Positions 53,967 through 62,844 are shown, numbered from the stretch's first letter. The stretch is DNA of 64,000 nt from Streptomyces griseus subsp. griseus (GCF_000720255.1 NZ_JOJE01000006.1:1-64000); one strand, 5' to 3'. The notes: a model not told the origin generated them from the sequence alone. Made by a program: numbers and translations.

Positions 53967-54317
53967 GTGAGTACGCCGCTGTACCAGCTGAAGGCGGAGT
54001 TCTTCAAGACGCTCGGCCACCCGGCGCGCATCCGGGTGCTGGAGCTGTTGAGCGAGCGCGAGCATGCGGTGGCGGAGATGCTGCCCGAGGTGGGCATCGA
54101 ACCGGCACACCTCTCCCAGCAACTCGCCGTGCTGCGCCGGGCGAACCTGGTCGTGACCCGCAAAGAGGGGTCGACCGTGTACTACTCGCTGACCAGCCCG
54201 CATGTGGCGGAGCTGCTCAGGGTTGCCCGCACGATCCTGTCCGGCGTGCTGGCCGGGCAGGCCGAACTGCTCGCTGATCTGCAGGCCGCCCAAGCGGAGG
54301 CGAAACCACCGTCCTAG
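53967..54317 (+). CDS. ArsR-family regulator (paralogue 3)
   Basis: 116 residues from a GTG with GGGGAGG at 6-nt spacing. Helix-turn-helix: YQLKAEFFKTLGHPARIRVL, then PAHLSQQLAVLRRANLVVTR and KEGSTVYYSLTS. It keeps the layout of the other two ArsR proteins but is more diverged. It is followed by a fragment of a 2-hydroxyacid dehydrogenase gene, which may be what is left of its target. Confidence 0.88.
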   Translation: MSTPLYQLKAEFFKTLGHPARIRVLELLSEREHAVAEMLPEVGIEPAHLSQQLAVLRRANLVVTRKEGSTVYYSLTSPHVAELLRVARTILSGVLAGQAELLADLQAAQAEAKPPS

Positions 54318-54397
54318 TTGCCGCGACCACGATGGTTCGCCGGGGTGATGGGCGGGGTCGTGGAGGGGCGATCAACCGCCTGGCGGGAGGAGAGCAC

Positions 54398-54500
54398 ATG
54401 GAGATCGTCGCGTACGGCGTCCTCGCGGACGAGGAGCCGCTGCTGCACGACGCGTTCGAGCGGACCTTCGGCGGCCGCCATGAACTGCGCTGTCTGCGGC
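54398..54500 (+). pseudogene. N-terminal fragment of a D-2-hydroxyacid dehydrogenase gene
   Basis: MEIVAYGVLADEEPLLHDAF, then [13 protein letters not shown] matches the start of D-lactate/2-hydroxyacid dehydrogenases. The match stops near 54500 and another gene piece follows. It lies 80 bp after arsR paralogue 3. Confidence 0.5.
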
Positions 54501-54582
54501 TGTCGTGCAGGTCGCGGGCGATTCGGTCCCGGTCGCTGAGCACCAGCAGGTGCTCGGCCTCGCACCGGTGCTCGGCGATCTC

Positions 54583-54714
54583 GACTACCGGGAGCGGCAT
54601 GCCGTCGAATGCGGAGTCAATCGCCTCAAGCGCCACCGGGCCGTGGTCACGAGGTACCACACGCACGCGGTCCGCTACGAGGCGACCGTGCTGTTCGCAA
54701 TCCTCGACGAGTGA
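54583..54714 (+). pseudogene. IS5-type transposase, C-terminal remnant
   Basis: [20 protein letters not shown], then [20 protein letters not shown] matches the last 40 residues of IS5-family transposases (the ...YxxR...LKxxR region). The rest of the gene is missing; the 5' junction falls inside the preceding fragment. Confidence 0.7.
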
Positions 54715-54741
54715 CTGTGACCAGCACGGACCTGGTATGTC

Positions 54742-55200
54742 CTAGCCGTCGATGTCGAGCGCCGTGCCGTACAGGCGGTCCACCTTCAACCGGATGACTA
54801 CCCGGCGCTCGGCAACCAGCTGCCGCAGAAATGCACCTTCATCCTCCGGCTTAGCGGCCTGCGGAATCATCTCGAGGAGTTCCCGCCCGACGGCGTCGCC
54901 GGGAACGGTCGTGCTCTCGGATACCTCGGCCTCGCCTTCAGCGACGGCAAACGACCACACGTCGCCACCCTGCACATGAAGCGCCGCACGCGGGTTGCCC
55001 CGCAGATGCCCGACCTTGACCCGGTCGGCCGTCGTCGAGAACCGCGCCATGCGGGCTTCGGGGTCCCAGCTGTACAGCATGGTGGTCAGGTGGGGGTGGC
55101 CACTGCGCTTGACGGTGGCGAGCGTGCCGAACTGCTGCTTGCCGAGCAGGCTGGAGAGGGCTTCGTCGGACAGTGGGCGAGGTGCTGGTCCTTGAGTCAT
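54742..55200 (-). CDS. PPOX-fold F420-dependent-type protein
   Basis: About 152 residues from the ATG at 55200; an in-frame ATG at 55218 is an alternative, and neither has a strong ribosome site. Split-barrel motifs: LLGKQQFGTLATVKRSGHPH, LTTMLYSWDPEARMARFSTT, DRVKVGHLRGNPRAALHVQG and EVSESTTVPGDAVGRELLEM. This order is typical for actinobacterial TIGR03618-like F420-binding proteins. The substrate is unknown. It is the third PPOX-fold gene in the window. Confidence 0.82.
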   Translation of the reverse strand: MTQGPAPRPLSDEALSSLLGKQQFGTLATVKRSGHPHLTTMLYSWDPEARMARFSTTADRVKVGHLRGNPRAALHVQGGDVWSFAVAEGEAEVSESTTVPGDAVGRELLEMIPQAAKPEDEGAFLRQLVAERRVVIRLKVDRLYGTALDIDG

Positions 55201-55422
55201 GACGTGATCAACGTCCATGGCCGCCCAGCCATTTCATGGACGTAGGTCCAAGACCACTTCGCAAGGGCATTCCACCCCGGCCATCACGCTTGGTTACTAT
55301 GCTCACTTCATGCCCGAGGCCGGGAGCGCTCCCCAGGGCTGATCAGGGACGTTTCCCTGGATCGCACCCTGTCTAAGCTGTCCATGGAATGTAAGGCAAA
55401 CTATCCGTAAGGCCCTTGAAAT

Positions 55423-56190
55423 ATGCTGAGAGAGGTCACCGCGACCCGCTACATCACGCCGTTGCGTGAAGGGGGCTCGCTGCCGGGACTCGTCGAGGCC
55501 GACGATCTCGGGACCTACGTCATGAAGTTCGCCGGGGCGGGACAGGGGCGCAAGACGCTCGTCGCCGAGGTCGTCTGCGGCGGACTCGCCCGTCGCCTGG
55601 GCCTGCGAATGCCCCGCCTGGTCGTGCTGGACCTCGACCCCGTGCTGGGGCTGGGCGAGCCCGACCACGAGGTGCAGGAGCTGCTCCGGTCCAGCGGCGG
55701 CGCCAACCTCGGTATGGACTTCCTCTCCGGCGCCCTCGGCTTCGACCCGCTCGCCTTCCCGGTGAGCCCCGAGGAGGCCGGGCGGATCGTGTGGTTCGAC
55801 GCGCTCGTGAACAACGTGGACCGCTCCTGGCGCAACCCCAACCTGTTGATGTGGCGGGGCGAGCTGTGGCTCATCGACCACGGCGCCACGATGATCTGGC
55901 ACCACAACTGGCCCGGCGCGCAGGCCTCCGCGGCCCGCCCGTACGACGCCTCCGAGCACGCCCTCGCGGCTTTCCGGCCCGATGTCGAGGCAGCCGCGGC
56001 CCAGTTGGCCCCGCTCGTCACCGAAGACCTCCTCGCCGAGGTCACCGCCGAGATCCCGGACATCTGGCTCGCCGACGAACCCGGCTTCGACACTCCGGAC
56101 GACCTGCGGCGGACCTACGCCCGACCGCTGCTGGCCCGCTCCGCGGTCGTCCACGAACGCATCAACGGCATCGAGGGAGCGGAGCGGTGA
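55423..56190 (+). CDS. HipA-like kinase-fold protein
   Basis: 255 residues. The HipA-like kinase core shows KFAGAGQGRKTLVAEVVCGG (ATP-binding lysine region), VWFDALVNNVDRSWRNPNLL with the catalytic Asp-x-x-x-x-Asn arrangement, and LWLIDHGATMIW with the metal-binding Asp. It is shorter than HipA toxins and lacks their N-terminal subdomain. It overlaps the DUF3037 gene (GTGA), the usual actinobacterial pairing. The function is not established; toxin-antitoxin or signalling are both possible. Confidence 0.85.
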   Translation: MLREVTATRYITPLREGGSLPGLVEADDLGTYVMKFAGAGQGRKTLVAEVVCGGLARRLGLRMPRLVVLDLDPVLGLGEPDHEVQELLRSSGGANLGMDFLSGALGFDPLAFPVSPEEAGRIVWFDALVNNVDRSWRNPNLLMWRGELWLIDHGATMIWHHNWPGAQASAARPYDASEHALAAFRPDVEAAAAQLAPLVTEDLLAEVTAEIPDIWLADEPGFDTPDDLRRTYARPLLARSAVVHERINGIEGAER

Positions 56191-56636
56191 GCGAGCGGCA
56201 GATCAACGTGGCGGGCCGCATGACCGAGCGGCACATCACTCGGGCCGGCCAGGGGGGTGACCGGGATGTGTTCGAGTACGCCGTGCTGCGGCTCGTGCCC
56301 CGGGTCGAGCGCGGCGAGTGCATCAACGCGGGTGTGCTCGTCTACTGCCGCGCACGGGCCTACGTCGGCGTCCGCATCCACCTCGACGAAGCCCGACTGC
56401 TCGCCCTCGACCCGGACGTGGACGTGGCCGGCGTCCGGGCGGCGCTGCGGGCCGTGGAGCGCGTGTGCGCGGGTGGTCCGGAGGCGGGGCAGGCCGCCCG
56501 CGACGACGCCGGGCGCCGCTTCCGCTGGCTGGTCGCGCCTCGTTCGGCGGTGGTGCAGCCGGGATCCGTACACACCGGACTGACCGCCGATCCGGCGGCC
56601 GAGGTGGAGCGGTTGTTGGACCTCCTGGTGAGGTAA
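56187..56636 (+). CDS. DUF3037-family protein, partner of the HipA-like kinase
   Basis: 149 residues, GTG start overlapping the kinase stop. Family motifs: FEYAVLRLVPRVERGECINA, GVLVYCRARAYVGVRIHLDE and PRSAVVQPGSVHTGLTADP. The function is unknown, but the tight coupling suggests a complex with, or control of, the kinase-fold protein. A 29-residue N-terminal stretch precedes the conserved part, so a start at the internal ATG 56220 is possible. Confidence 0.85.
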   Translation: MSERQINVAGRMTERHITRAGQGGDRDVFEYAVLRLVPRVERGECINAGVLVYCRARAYVGVRIHLDEARLLALDPDVDVAGVRAALRAVERVCAGGPEAGQAARDDAGRRFRWLVAPRSAVVQPGSVHTGLTADPAAEVERLLDLLVR

Positions 56637-56766
56637 TGGATCACACGCGGCCCGTGTGCCGTTGACACCGCGTGCCAGGGCTTCTAGCGTCACGTCTGCT
56701 GAAGGTACTAAGCGGTCGCTCACCACCGGTGCGCACCAGGATTCTCAAGGGCGAGGAGAACCAGCA

Positions 56767-57528
56767 ATGTCCACCACTGAGCAGCGGGTCGCCGTGGTCA
56801 CCGGCGGGGCGCGCGGCATCGGCGCCGCCACCGCCGTACGGCTGGCGGCCGAGGGCCGCGCGGTCGCCGTGATCGACCTCGACGAGGCCGCCTGCAAGGA
56901 CACCGTGGAGAAGATCACCGCGGCCGGCGGCAGGGCCATCGCGGTCGGCGCCGACGTCTCGGACGAGGCCCAGGTCGAGGCCGCAGTCGCACGGGTCGTC
57001 GAGGAGCTCGGCGCGCCGACGATCCTCGTCAACAACGCGGGTGTGCTCCGCGACAACCTGCTGTTCAAGATGAGCGCCTCCGACTGGGACACCGTCCTCA
57101 ACGTGCACCTGCGCGGCTCGTTCCTGATGACCAAGGCCGTCCAGAAGCACATGGTCGACGCGGGCTTCGGCCGGGTCGTCAACCTGTCCTCGTCCTCCGC
57201 CCTCGGCAACCGCGGCCAGGCCAATTACTCCGCCGCCAAGGCCGGACTCCAGGGCTTCACCAAGTCCCTCGCCATCGAGCTCGGCAAGTTCGGCATCACC
57301 GCCAACGCCGTCGCCCCCGGGTTCATCGCCACCGAGATGACCAAGGCCACCGCCGACCGCGTCGGCATGGGCTTCGAGGAGTTCAAGGCCGCGGCCGCGA
57401 CGCAGATCCCCGTGCAGCGCGTCGGTGAGCCCGAGGACATCGCCAACGCCATCGCCTTCTTCACCGCGGAAGCGGCCGGCTTCGTCTCCGGCCAGGTGCT
57501 GTACGTCGCCGGCGGACCGCTCGACTAG
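56767..57528 (+). CDS. fabG: 3-oxoacyl-ACP-reductase-type short-chain dehydrogenase
   Basis: 253 residues, ATG with GAGGAG upstream. It has NADP motif VVTGGARGIGAATA (about 10), NNAGVLRDN (about 88), Ser in NLSSSSA and Tyr/Lys in NYSAAKAGL (about 156/160). It follows FabG closely, including ITANAVAPGFIATEMT. It probably reduces a beta-ketoacyl thioester. It is followed 11 bp later by a second SDR gene, and both end at the 58321 hairpin, so they form a two-gene operon. Confidence 0.88.
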   Translation: MSTTEQRVAVVTGGARGIGAATAVRLAAEGRAVAVIDLDEAACKDTVEKITAAGGRAIAVGADVSDEAQVEAAVARVVEELGAPTILVNNAGVLRDNLLFKMSASDWDTVLNVHLRGSFLMTKAVQKHMVDAGFGRVVNLSSSSALGNRGQANYSAAKAGLQGFTKSLAIELGKFGITANAVAPGFIATEMTKATADRVGMGFEEFKAAAATQIPVQRVGEPEDIANAIAFFTAEAAGFVSGQVLYVAGGPLD

Positions 57529-57539
57529 GGATCACTGAC

Positions 57540-58301
57540 ATGACTGAACTGCCCGCACTCTCCGGCAAGGTCGCCCTCGTCACCGGCGCGAGCCGCGGCA
57601 TCGGGTACGGCGTCGCCGAGGCGCTCGTCGCGCGCGGCGACCGCGTCTGCATCACCGGCCGCAACGAGGAGGCGCTCAAGGAGGCCGTCGAGAAGCTCGG
57701 TTCCGACCGGGCCATCGGCGTCGCCGGCAAGGCGCACGACGAGGCCCACCAGGCCGAGGCCGTCGAGCGCGCCATGGAGGCGTTCGGCCGCGTCGACTTC
57801 CTGGTCAACAACGCCGGCACCAATCCGGTGTTCGGACCGATCGCCGACCTCGACCTCCAGGTGGCGCGCAAGGTCTTCGAGACCAACGTGATCTCGGCGC
57901 TCGGCTTCGCCCAGCGCACCTGGCACGCCTGGCAGAAGGACAACGGCGGCGCGATCGTCAACATCGCGTCCGTCGCCGGCCTGTCGGCCTCGCCGTTCAT
58001 CGGCGCGTACGGCGTCAGCAAGGCCGCGATGATCAACCTGACCCAGCAGCTGGCGCACGAGTACGCGCCCAAGGTCCGGGTCAACGCGATCGCCCCCGCC
58101 GTCGTGAAGACCAAGTTCGCTCAGGCCCTGTACGAGGGCCGGGAGGCGGAGGCCGCCGCGGCCTACCCGCTGGCCCGTCTCGGCGTGCCCTCCGACATCG
58201 GCGGCACCGCCGCGTTCCTCACCTCGACGCAGTCCGACTGGATCACCGGCCAGACCCTCGTCGTGGACGGCGGCATCTTCCTCAACGCCGGCGTCGCCTG
58301 A
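57540..58301 (+). CDS. Short-chain dehydrogenase/reductase
   Basis: 253 residues. Cofactor motif LVTGASRGIGYGVA (about 13), NNAGTNPVFG, Ser in NIASVAG and Tyr/Lys in AYGVSKAAM. The C-terminus carries the family ending SDWITGQTLVVDGG. An Arg after the third strand (ITGRNEEAL) suggests NADP. The substrate is unknown; co-transcription with the fabG-like gene suggests an acyl-chain or alcohol substrate. Confidence 0.88.
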   Translation: MTELPALSGKVALVTGASRGIGYGVAEALVARGDRVCITGRNEEALKEAVEKLGSDRAIGVAGKAHDEAHQAEAVERAMEAFGRVDFLVNNAGTNPVFGPIADLDLQVARKVFETNVISALGFAQRTWHAWQKDNGGAIVNIASVAGLSASPFIGAYGVSKAAMINLTQQLAHEYAPKVRVNAIAPAVVKTKFAQALYEGREAEAAAAYPLARLGVPSDIGGTAAFLTSTQSDWITGQTLVVDGGIFLNAGVA

Positions 58302-58320
58302 CACGTCCCGGCGCAAGCGT

Positions 58321-58353
58321 GGGGCGCCATTTCCCGACGGGAAGCGGCGCCCC
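58321..58353 (+). terminator. Hairpin terminator after the two SDR genes
   Basis: GGGGCGCC and GGCGCCCC form an 8-bp stem, extended inward by TTCCC-GAC-GGGAA. It lies 20 bp after the second stop codon. Confidence 0.78.
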
Positions 58354-58524
58354 TTCGTCATACGGGACATACCTGGGTGTATCGGGCGCGCGAAAGGTTC
58401 ACAGAGCGATGACAACGTCGTCACAGAAGGGGTGATCAAGGCCCCGTGGACGACCCGGTTCGTCCGGCGTGGCACTGCGGTATGGTCTGCCGACCCTTGG
58501 TATGGCAGATCGAGGAGCGTGCGC

Positions 58525-60108
58525 GTGTTCAACCGGAACCGATGCCTGCAGCAGGTGGCGGCTGTCGTGTCCATATCCCTCGCGACCGGATGTGGTGTTT
58601 TCGGGGACGAGGCGTCCGACGACGCGGGACCGATCGTCGTGGGCACGACCAGCGCGCCCAGCACGCTGGACCCCGCCGCGGCCTGGGACGGCTCCTGGGA
58701 GCTGTTCCGCAACGTCTACCAGACGCTGCTCGCCTACCCGGTCGGGGCGAGCGAGCCCCAGCCCGACGCGGCCAAGAGCTGTGAGTTCACGGACGACTCC
58801 AAGCGCACGTACCGGTGCGAGCTGCGCGACGGCATGACCTTCTCCGACGGTCACACGCTCGACGCCGAGGCGGTCAAGTACTCGATCGACCGGATTCGGA
58901 AGATCAACGCGATCAGCGGCCCGGCCGGACTCCTCGGCAGCCTCGAACGCGTCCAGGTACGCGACGAACATGAAGTGATCTTCCATCTCAACCAGCCCGA
59001 CGCGACCTTCCCGTTCGTCCTCGCCACTCCCGCCATGTCCATCGTCGACCCCGAGGACTACCCGGCCGACAAGCTGCGCCAGGACGGCGGCATCGCCGGC
59101 TCCGGGCCCTACCGGCTCGCCTCCTACGACGACGGCAAGCAGGCCGAACTCGTCCGCAATGACAAGTACAAGGGCTTCGCGGAGCGCAAGAACGACGCGG
59201 TGACCATCCGCTACTTCCAGGACTCCGCCGCCATGGTCAAGGCCCTGCGGGACAAGAAGATCGACGCGACCTACCGGGGGCTCGGCGCCGACGACATCGT
59301 CGCCCTCCAGAAGAAGGGCCCCGACGCCGACGGCCTCGACCTGGTCGAGGGCTCCGGCACCGACATCAACTACCTGGTGTTCAACCCCAAGGACCCTTGG
59401 GCGAGAAAGACCGAGGTCCGCAAGGCCGTCGCCCAGATCGTCGACCGCCCGGCGATCACCCACAAGATCTACAAGGACACCGTGGACCCGCTGTACTCCA
59501 TGGTGCCGAAGGGCCTGGTAGGACACACCACCGGCTACTTCGACGACTATGGCGACCCGGACAAGGACAAGGCCCGCAAGCTGCTCACCGACGCGGGTAT
59601 CACCGAACCCGTCCCGCTCACCCTCTGGTACACCACCGACCGCTACGGCTCCGAGACCGCCACGGAGTTCAAGGAGCTCAAGCGGCAACTGGAGGCCTCG
59701 GGGCTGTTCCGGATCACGCTCAAGAGCCGCCCCTGGAAGACCTACGTGAAGGGCTACCAGAAGGGTGACTACCCGGTGTTCGGGCGCGGCTGGTTCCCGG
59801 ACTTCCCGGACGCCGACAACTTCATCGCGCCGTTCGTCGGCCGGCAGAACGCGCTCGGTACGCCCTACGATTCCCCGCAGATCACCAAGGTGCTGCTGCC
59901 CCGCTCCCGCCAGCAGGCCGACCGCGCCGAGGTGGTGGACGACTTTGAAGAGGCCCAGCAGATCCTCGTGAACGACGCGCGGCTGATCCCGCTGTGGCAG
60001 GGCCGGCAGTACCTGGCCGTCAACGAGGACGTCTCCGGCGCCGAGCGGGCGCTGGACCCGTCGACCATCATGATGGTGTGGGAGCTGTCCCGGAAGACGA
60101 GCTGGTAG
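58525..60108 (+). CDS. Solute-binding lipoprotein, SBP family 5
   Basis: About 527 residues from the GTG at 58525 with GAGGAG upstream; in-frame sequence back to 58432 is not signal-like. Lipobox VSISLATGC gives an acylated Cys about 22. Family-5 motifs: GTTSAPSTLDPAAAWDGSWE, RCELRDGMTFSDGHTLDAEA, GSGPYRLASY and ARKLLTDAGI. The family binds peptides, opines, nickel or glycosides. No permease or ATPase gene is adjacent, so it is an orphan that must use a transporter encoded elsewhere. Confidence 0.88.
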   Translation: MFNRNRCLQQVAAVVSISLATGCGVFGDEASDDAGPIVVGTTSAPSTLDPAAAWDGSWELFRNVYQTLLAYPVGASEPQPDAAKSCEFTDDSKRTYRCELRDGMTFSDGHTLDAEAVKYSIDRIRKINAISGPAGLLGSLERVQVRDEHEVIFHLNQPDATFPFVLATPAMSIVDPEDYPADKLRQDGGIAGSGPYRLASYDDGKQAELVRNDKYKGFAERKNDAVTIRYFQDSAAMVKALRDKKIDATYRGLGADDIVALQKKGPDADGLDLVEGSGTDINYLVFNPKDPWARKTEVRKAVAQIVDRPAITHKIYKDTVDPLYSMVPKGLVGHTTGYFDDYGDPDKDKARKLLTDAGITEPVPLTLWYTTDRYGSETATEFKELKRQLEASGLFRITLKSRPWKTYVKGYQKGDYPVFGRGWFPDFPDADNFIAPFVGRQNALGTPYDSPQITKVLLPRSRQQADRAEVVDDFEEAQQILVNDARLIPLWQGRQYLAVNEDVSGAERALDPSTIMMVWELSRKTSW

Positions 60109-60199
60109 GTCGCCAGGCGACGGTGCGGGCGGCCGGTTGTCAGTGGTCGCCTGTAGGTTCTGTGGCCTGGAACCGACCGTACGACTGAAGGACGTTGAC

Positions 60200-60883
60200 G
60201 TGACCGACACCTCCATGCTGCCCGAGTCCTGGCGCGGGGTCCTGGGCGAGGAGCTCCAGCAGCCCTACTTCAAGGAGCTGACGGAGTTCGTCGAGGAGGA
60301 GCGGGGCAGGGGGCCCGTCTACCCTCCGCGCGAGGAGGTGTTCGCCGCGCTCGGCGCGACGCCGTACGACCAGGTCAAGGTCCTGATCCTCGGTCAGGAC
60401 CCCTACCACGGCGAGGGACAGGGCCACGGCCTGTGCTTCTCCGTTCGCCCCGGGGTGAAGATCCCGCCGTCCCTGCGCAACATCTACAAGGAGATGCACG
60501 AGGAGCTGGGTACGCCGATCCCGGACAACGGCTATCTGATGCCGTGGGCCCAGCAGGGCGTCCTGCTGCTGAACGCGGTGCTCACGGTCCGCTCCGCTGA
60601 GGCGAACTCGCACAAGGGCAAGGGCTGGGAGAAGTTCACCGACGCCGTCATCCGCGCGGTCGCCGACCGGCCCGACCCGGCGGTCTTCGTCCTGTGGGGC
60701 AACTACGCCCAGAAGAAGCTCCCGCTCATCGACGAGACCCGGCACGTGGTGGTCAAGGGCGCGCACCCCTCCCCCCTGTCCGCCAAGAAGTTCTTCGGCT
60801 CCCGTCCCTTCACCCAGATCAACTCGGCCGTGGCACAGCAGGGCCACACCCCGATCGACTGGACGATCCCGAACCTGGTCTGA
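60200..60883 (+). CDS. ung: Uracil-DNA glycosylase, family 1
   Basis: 227 residues from a GTG with AAGGA upstream. Active-site motif LILGQDPYHGEGQGHGLCFS (catalytic Asp67), LLLNAVLTV, and the DNA-intercalation loop GAHPSPLS with His189. It removes uracil from DNA as the first step of base excision repair. Length and motifs are those of a normal, intact family-1 enzyme. It is a single-gene unit here. Confidence 0.96.
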   Translation: MTDTSMLPESWRGVLGEELQQPYFKELTEFVEEERGRGPVYPPREEVFAALGATPYDQVKVLILGQDPYHGEGQGHGLCFSVRPGVKIPPSLRNIYKEMHEELGTPIPDNGYLMPWAQQGVLLLNAVLTVRSAEANSHKGKGWEKFTDAVIRAVADRPDPAVFVLWGNYAQKKLPLIDETRHVVVKGAHPSPLSAKKFFGSRPFTQINSAVAQQGHTPIDWTIPNLV

Positions 60884-60977
60884 GCGGAGCGGGGCGGGCC
60901 GGTGGTGCCTGAGGGGGGTTCCGGGTCGGGTGGCTTAGCTTCGTCGGAGGGCAGTCGGCGAGGGTGTGGAGGACGCG

Positions 60978-61532
60978 GTGGCGGAGCGGCAGGGGCAGGC
61001 GGCGCCGGACGCGGTGTTGACGCGGATCGGACAGGTCGTGATGTTGCATCACGGAGGGGACCGCGAGGAGGCCCGGCGCCGTTTCCTGGAGCTGTGGGCA
61101 GAGATCGGCGAGCACGGCGATCCGCTGCACCGCTGCACCCTCGCGCACTACCTCGCCGACACGCAGGACGACCCCGCGGACGAGCTCGCCTGGGACCTCA
61201 GGGCGCTCACCGCCGCGGAGGAGGTCACCGACGACCGGCCCGGCGGGCAGCGGCACGAGCACGAGGACGCCTCTGCGGTACGGGCGCTCTATCCCTCCCT
61301 GCACCTGAACCTCGCCGCCGACTACGTCAGACTCGGCCGCCGCGAGGCCGCTCGCGTCCATGTGCGCCGGGCCCGCGGCGCGGCCGACGCGCTGCGCGAC
61401 GACCGCTACGGCGACGGGGTACGGGCGGCGATCAGCCGGTTGGAGTCACGGTTGGAACCTGGGGCGGGGGAGGAGGCGGCAGGAGGGAGCGGTGGTGGCG
61501 GCGACTGGGAGCCACCGCGACAGCGGCCCTAG
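60978..61532 (+). CDS. Conserved hypothetical, TPR-like helical protein
   Basis: 184 residues from the GTG at 60978 with GGAGG at 5-nt spacing; a GTG at 60966 lies over that site. Helical pairs are visible: REEARRRFLELWAEIGEHGD, LHRCTLAHYLADTQDDPADE and LHLNLAADYVRLGRREAARV, a tetratricopeptide-like pattern. The C-terminus is Gly-rich. The function is unknown. Confidence 0.75.
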   Translation: MAERQGQAAPDAVLTRIGQVVMLHHGGDREEARRRFLELWAEIGEHGDPLHRCTLAHYLADTQDDPADELAWDLRALTAAEEVTDDRPGGQRHEHEDASAVRALYPSLHLNLAADYVRLGRREAARVHVRRARGAADALRDDRYGDGVRAAISRLESRLEPGAGEEAAGGSGGGGDWEPPRQRP

Positions 61533-61579
61533 GAGGGACCCGAGTCGCGGCGGAGGCATCTTCACGGCGGCGGCCCCCC

Positions 61580-62116
61580 TCAGCGGCCGTAGGTCTGCTC
61601 GCAGATCGACGCCTCCGGGCTGCCCGGGCGCCAGCCACCGTACTTCTTGCCGAGGGAGCAGACGTCGGAGCCCTTTGGGCCGGCCTTGGGAACGTCGGGG
61701 ACGTCGGCCCGTGGGCGGGTGTGGTGGCGCTGCTCGGGATGGCGTGGGGCTCGGGGCTGCGGATGCTGAGGGTGTGGCGGGGGCGCGGGGTGATGGGGGT
61801 GCGGATGGGTGCGGTCGGACGGGGTGTGCAATGCGGGGGGTGCCTCGGCCGTGGCGTCCGGGGTGGGCTCGGACTTCCGGGGCGTGCCGACCCTCTCCAG
61901 CGCCTCGCGGGCCGGCGCCTGCACGATCTGCGGCTGCGCTTCGGGCGCCGGCGGCGGCACCACGGGCTGTGGCTGCGGGGGCCCGGGCGGCCGGGCCGGT
62001 GCCGACGGCTGCACGGGCGCGGGCGGCTGCTGGATCGTCACGCAGCCCGCGAGGGCCGAGACGGCCACGGTGACCAGAAGCGTTGCGGTGGTCGTCGTTC
62101 GATGCACCCGCGCCAC
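61580..62116 (-). CDS. Pro-rich lipoprotein, unknown function
   Basis: 178 residues from a GTG; the ribosome site is weak. Signal TATLLVTVAVSALAGC ends in a lipobox with Cys about 25. A Pro/Gln/His-rich stretch (about 30-135) follows, then a compact C-terminus with two cysteines (SDVCSLGKKYGGW and SICEQTYGR) that could form a disulfide. The C-terminal motif is found in secreted Streptomyces proteins of unknown role. Confidence 0.7.
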   Translation of the reverse strand: MARVHRTTTTATLLVTVAVSALAGCVTIQQPPAPVQPSAPARPPGPPQPQPVVPPPAPEAQPQIVQAPAREALERVGTPRKSEPTPDATAEAPPALHTPSDRTHPHPHHPAPPPHPQHPQPRAPRHPEQRHHTRPRADVPDVPKAGPKGSDVCSLGKKYGGWRPGSPEASICEQTYGR

Positions 62117-62218
62117 TCTGCTGGGTCAGGCATCCCGAGGCCCAGCGGACGAGCGGACAATGCCCCATACGGGTGATCCGAGCCCCCGTACGAGCGACGC
62201 GGCCCCGACGAGCTGACG

Positions 62219-62728
62219 TCAGGTGCCCCTCGCGCCGTCGAGGCGCTCGCGGATCAGATCGGCGTGCCCGTTGTGCCGGGCGTACTCCTCGATCATGTGC
62301 GTGTAGATCCACCGCAGGCTGAAGGGCTCGTCCGTGAAACGGCTCTGGCCCTTGGAGAGGTCGTCCAGACCGAAGCCGGCCGCGTACCGCCGGGCTGTCT
62401 CGATCTCGGCCTGCCAGGTGTCGTACGCCTCCTGCCAGGTGTCCGCCTCGGTGAGGTGGAACTCACCGTTCCGACCCTCGGAGGTGTAGACCGGGCCCGG
62501 ATCGTCACCCGCCAGCACCCTGCGGAACCAGCTGCGCTCCACCTGGGCCATGTGCCGCACGAGCCCCATCAGCGACAGCTCGGACGGTTCCACGGCGGCG
62601 GTCCGCAGCTGGGCGTCGGTCAGCCCCTCGCATTTCCACGCCAGGGTCTGCCGGTGGTACTCCAACCAGCCCTCCAGCATGGTCCGTTCGTCGGCGTTCA
62701 GGGCCGGCCCCCTGCGCTGTGTCGTCAT
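62219..62728 (-). CDS. DinB-like / DUF664 family protein
   Basis: About 169 residues from the ATG at 62728; an ATG at 62740 is also possible. Four-helix-bundle motifs: MLEGWLEYHRQTLAWKCEGL, LSLMGLVRHMAQVERSWFRR and LRWIYTHMIEEYARHNGHAD. The three metal-site histidines of the family appear to be His in VRHMAQVE, THMIEEYARH and NGHADLIRE. Members include mycothiol-dependent enzymes. It probably acts in thiol-dependent detoxification. Confidence 0.85.
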   Translation of the reverse strand: MTTQRRGPALNADERTMLEGWLEYHRQTLAWKCEGLTDAQLRTAAVEPSELSLMGLVRHMAQVERSWFRRVLAGDDPGPVYTSEGRNGEFHLTEADTWQEAYDTWQAEIETARRYAAGFGLDDLSKGQSRFTDEPFSLRWIYTHMIEEYARHNGHADLIRERLDGARGT

Positions 62729-62844
62729 GCTCGGCATCATTGCCCACCCCGCTCGGCCCCGACCAGCGGTTTACCCACGCCGACGGCCGCCGCGGCCGCC
62801 GTATGCTGCCGGGGAAGCAGGCGGGCAGGCAGGGAGGGAACCCC

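Noticed and set aside
58399..60216. A 605-codon minus-strand open frame.
   Set aside because: It mirrors the solute-binding lipoprotein gene and shows no motif of its own.
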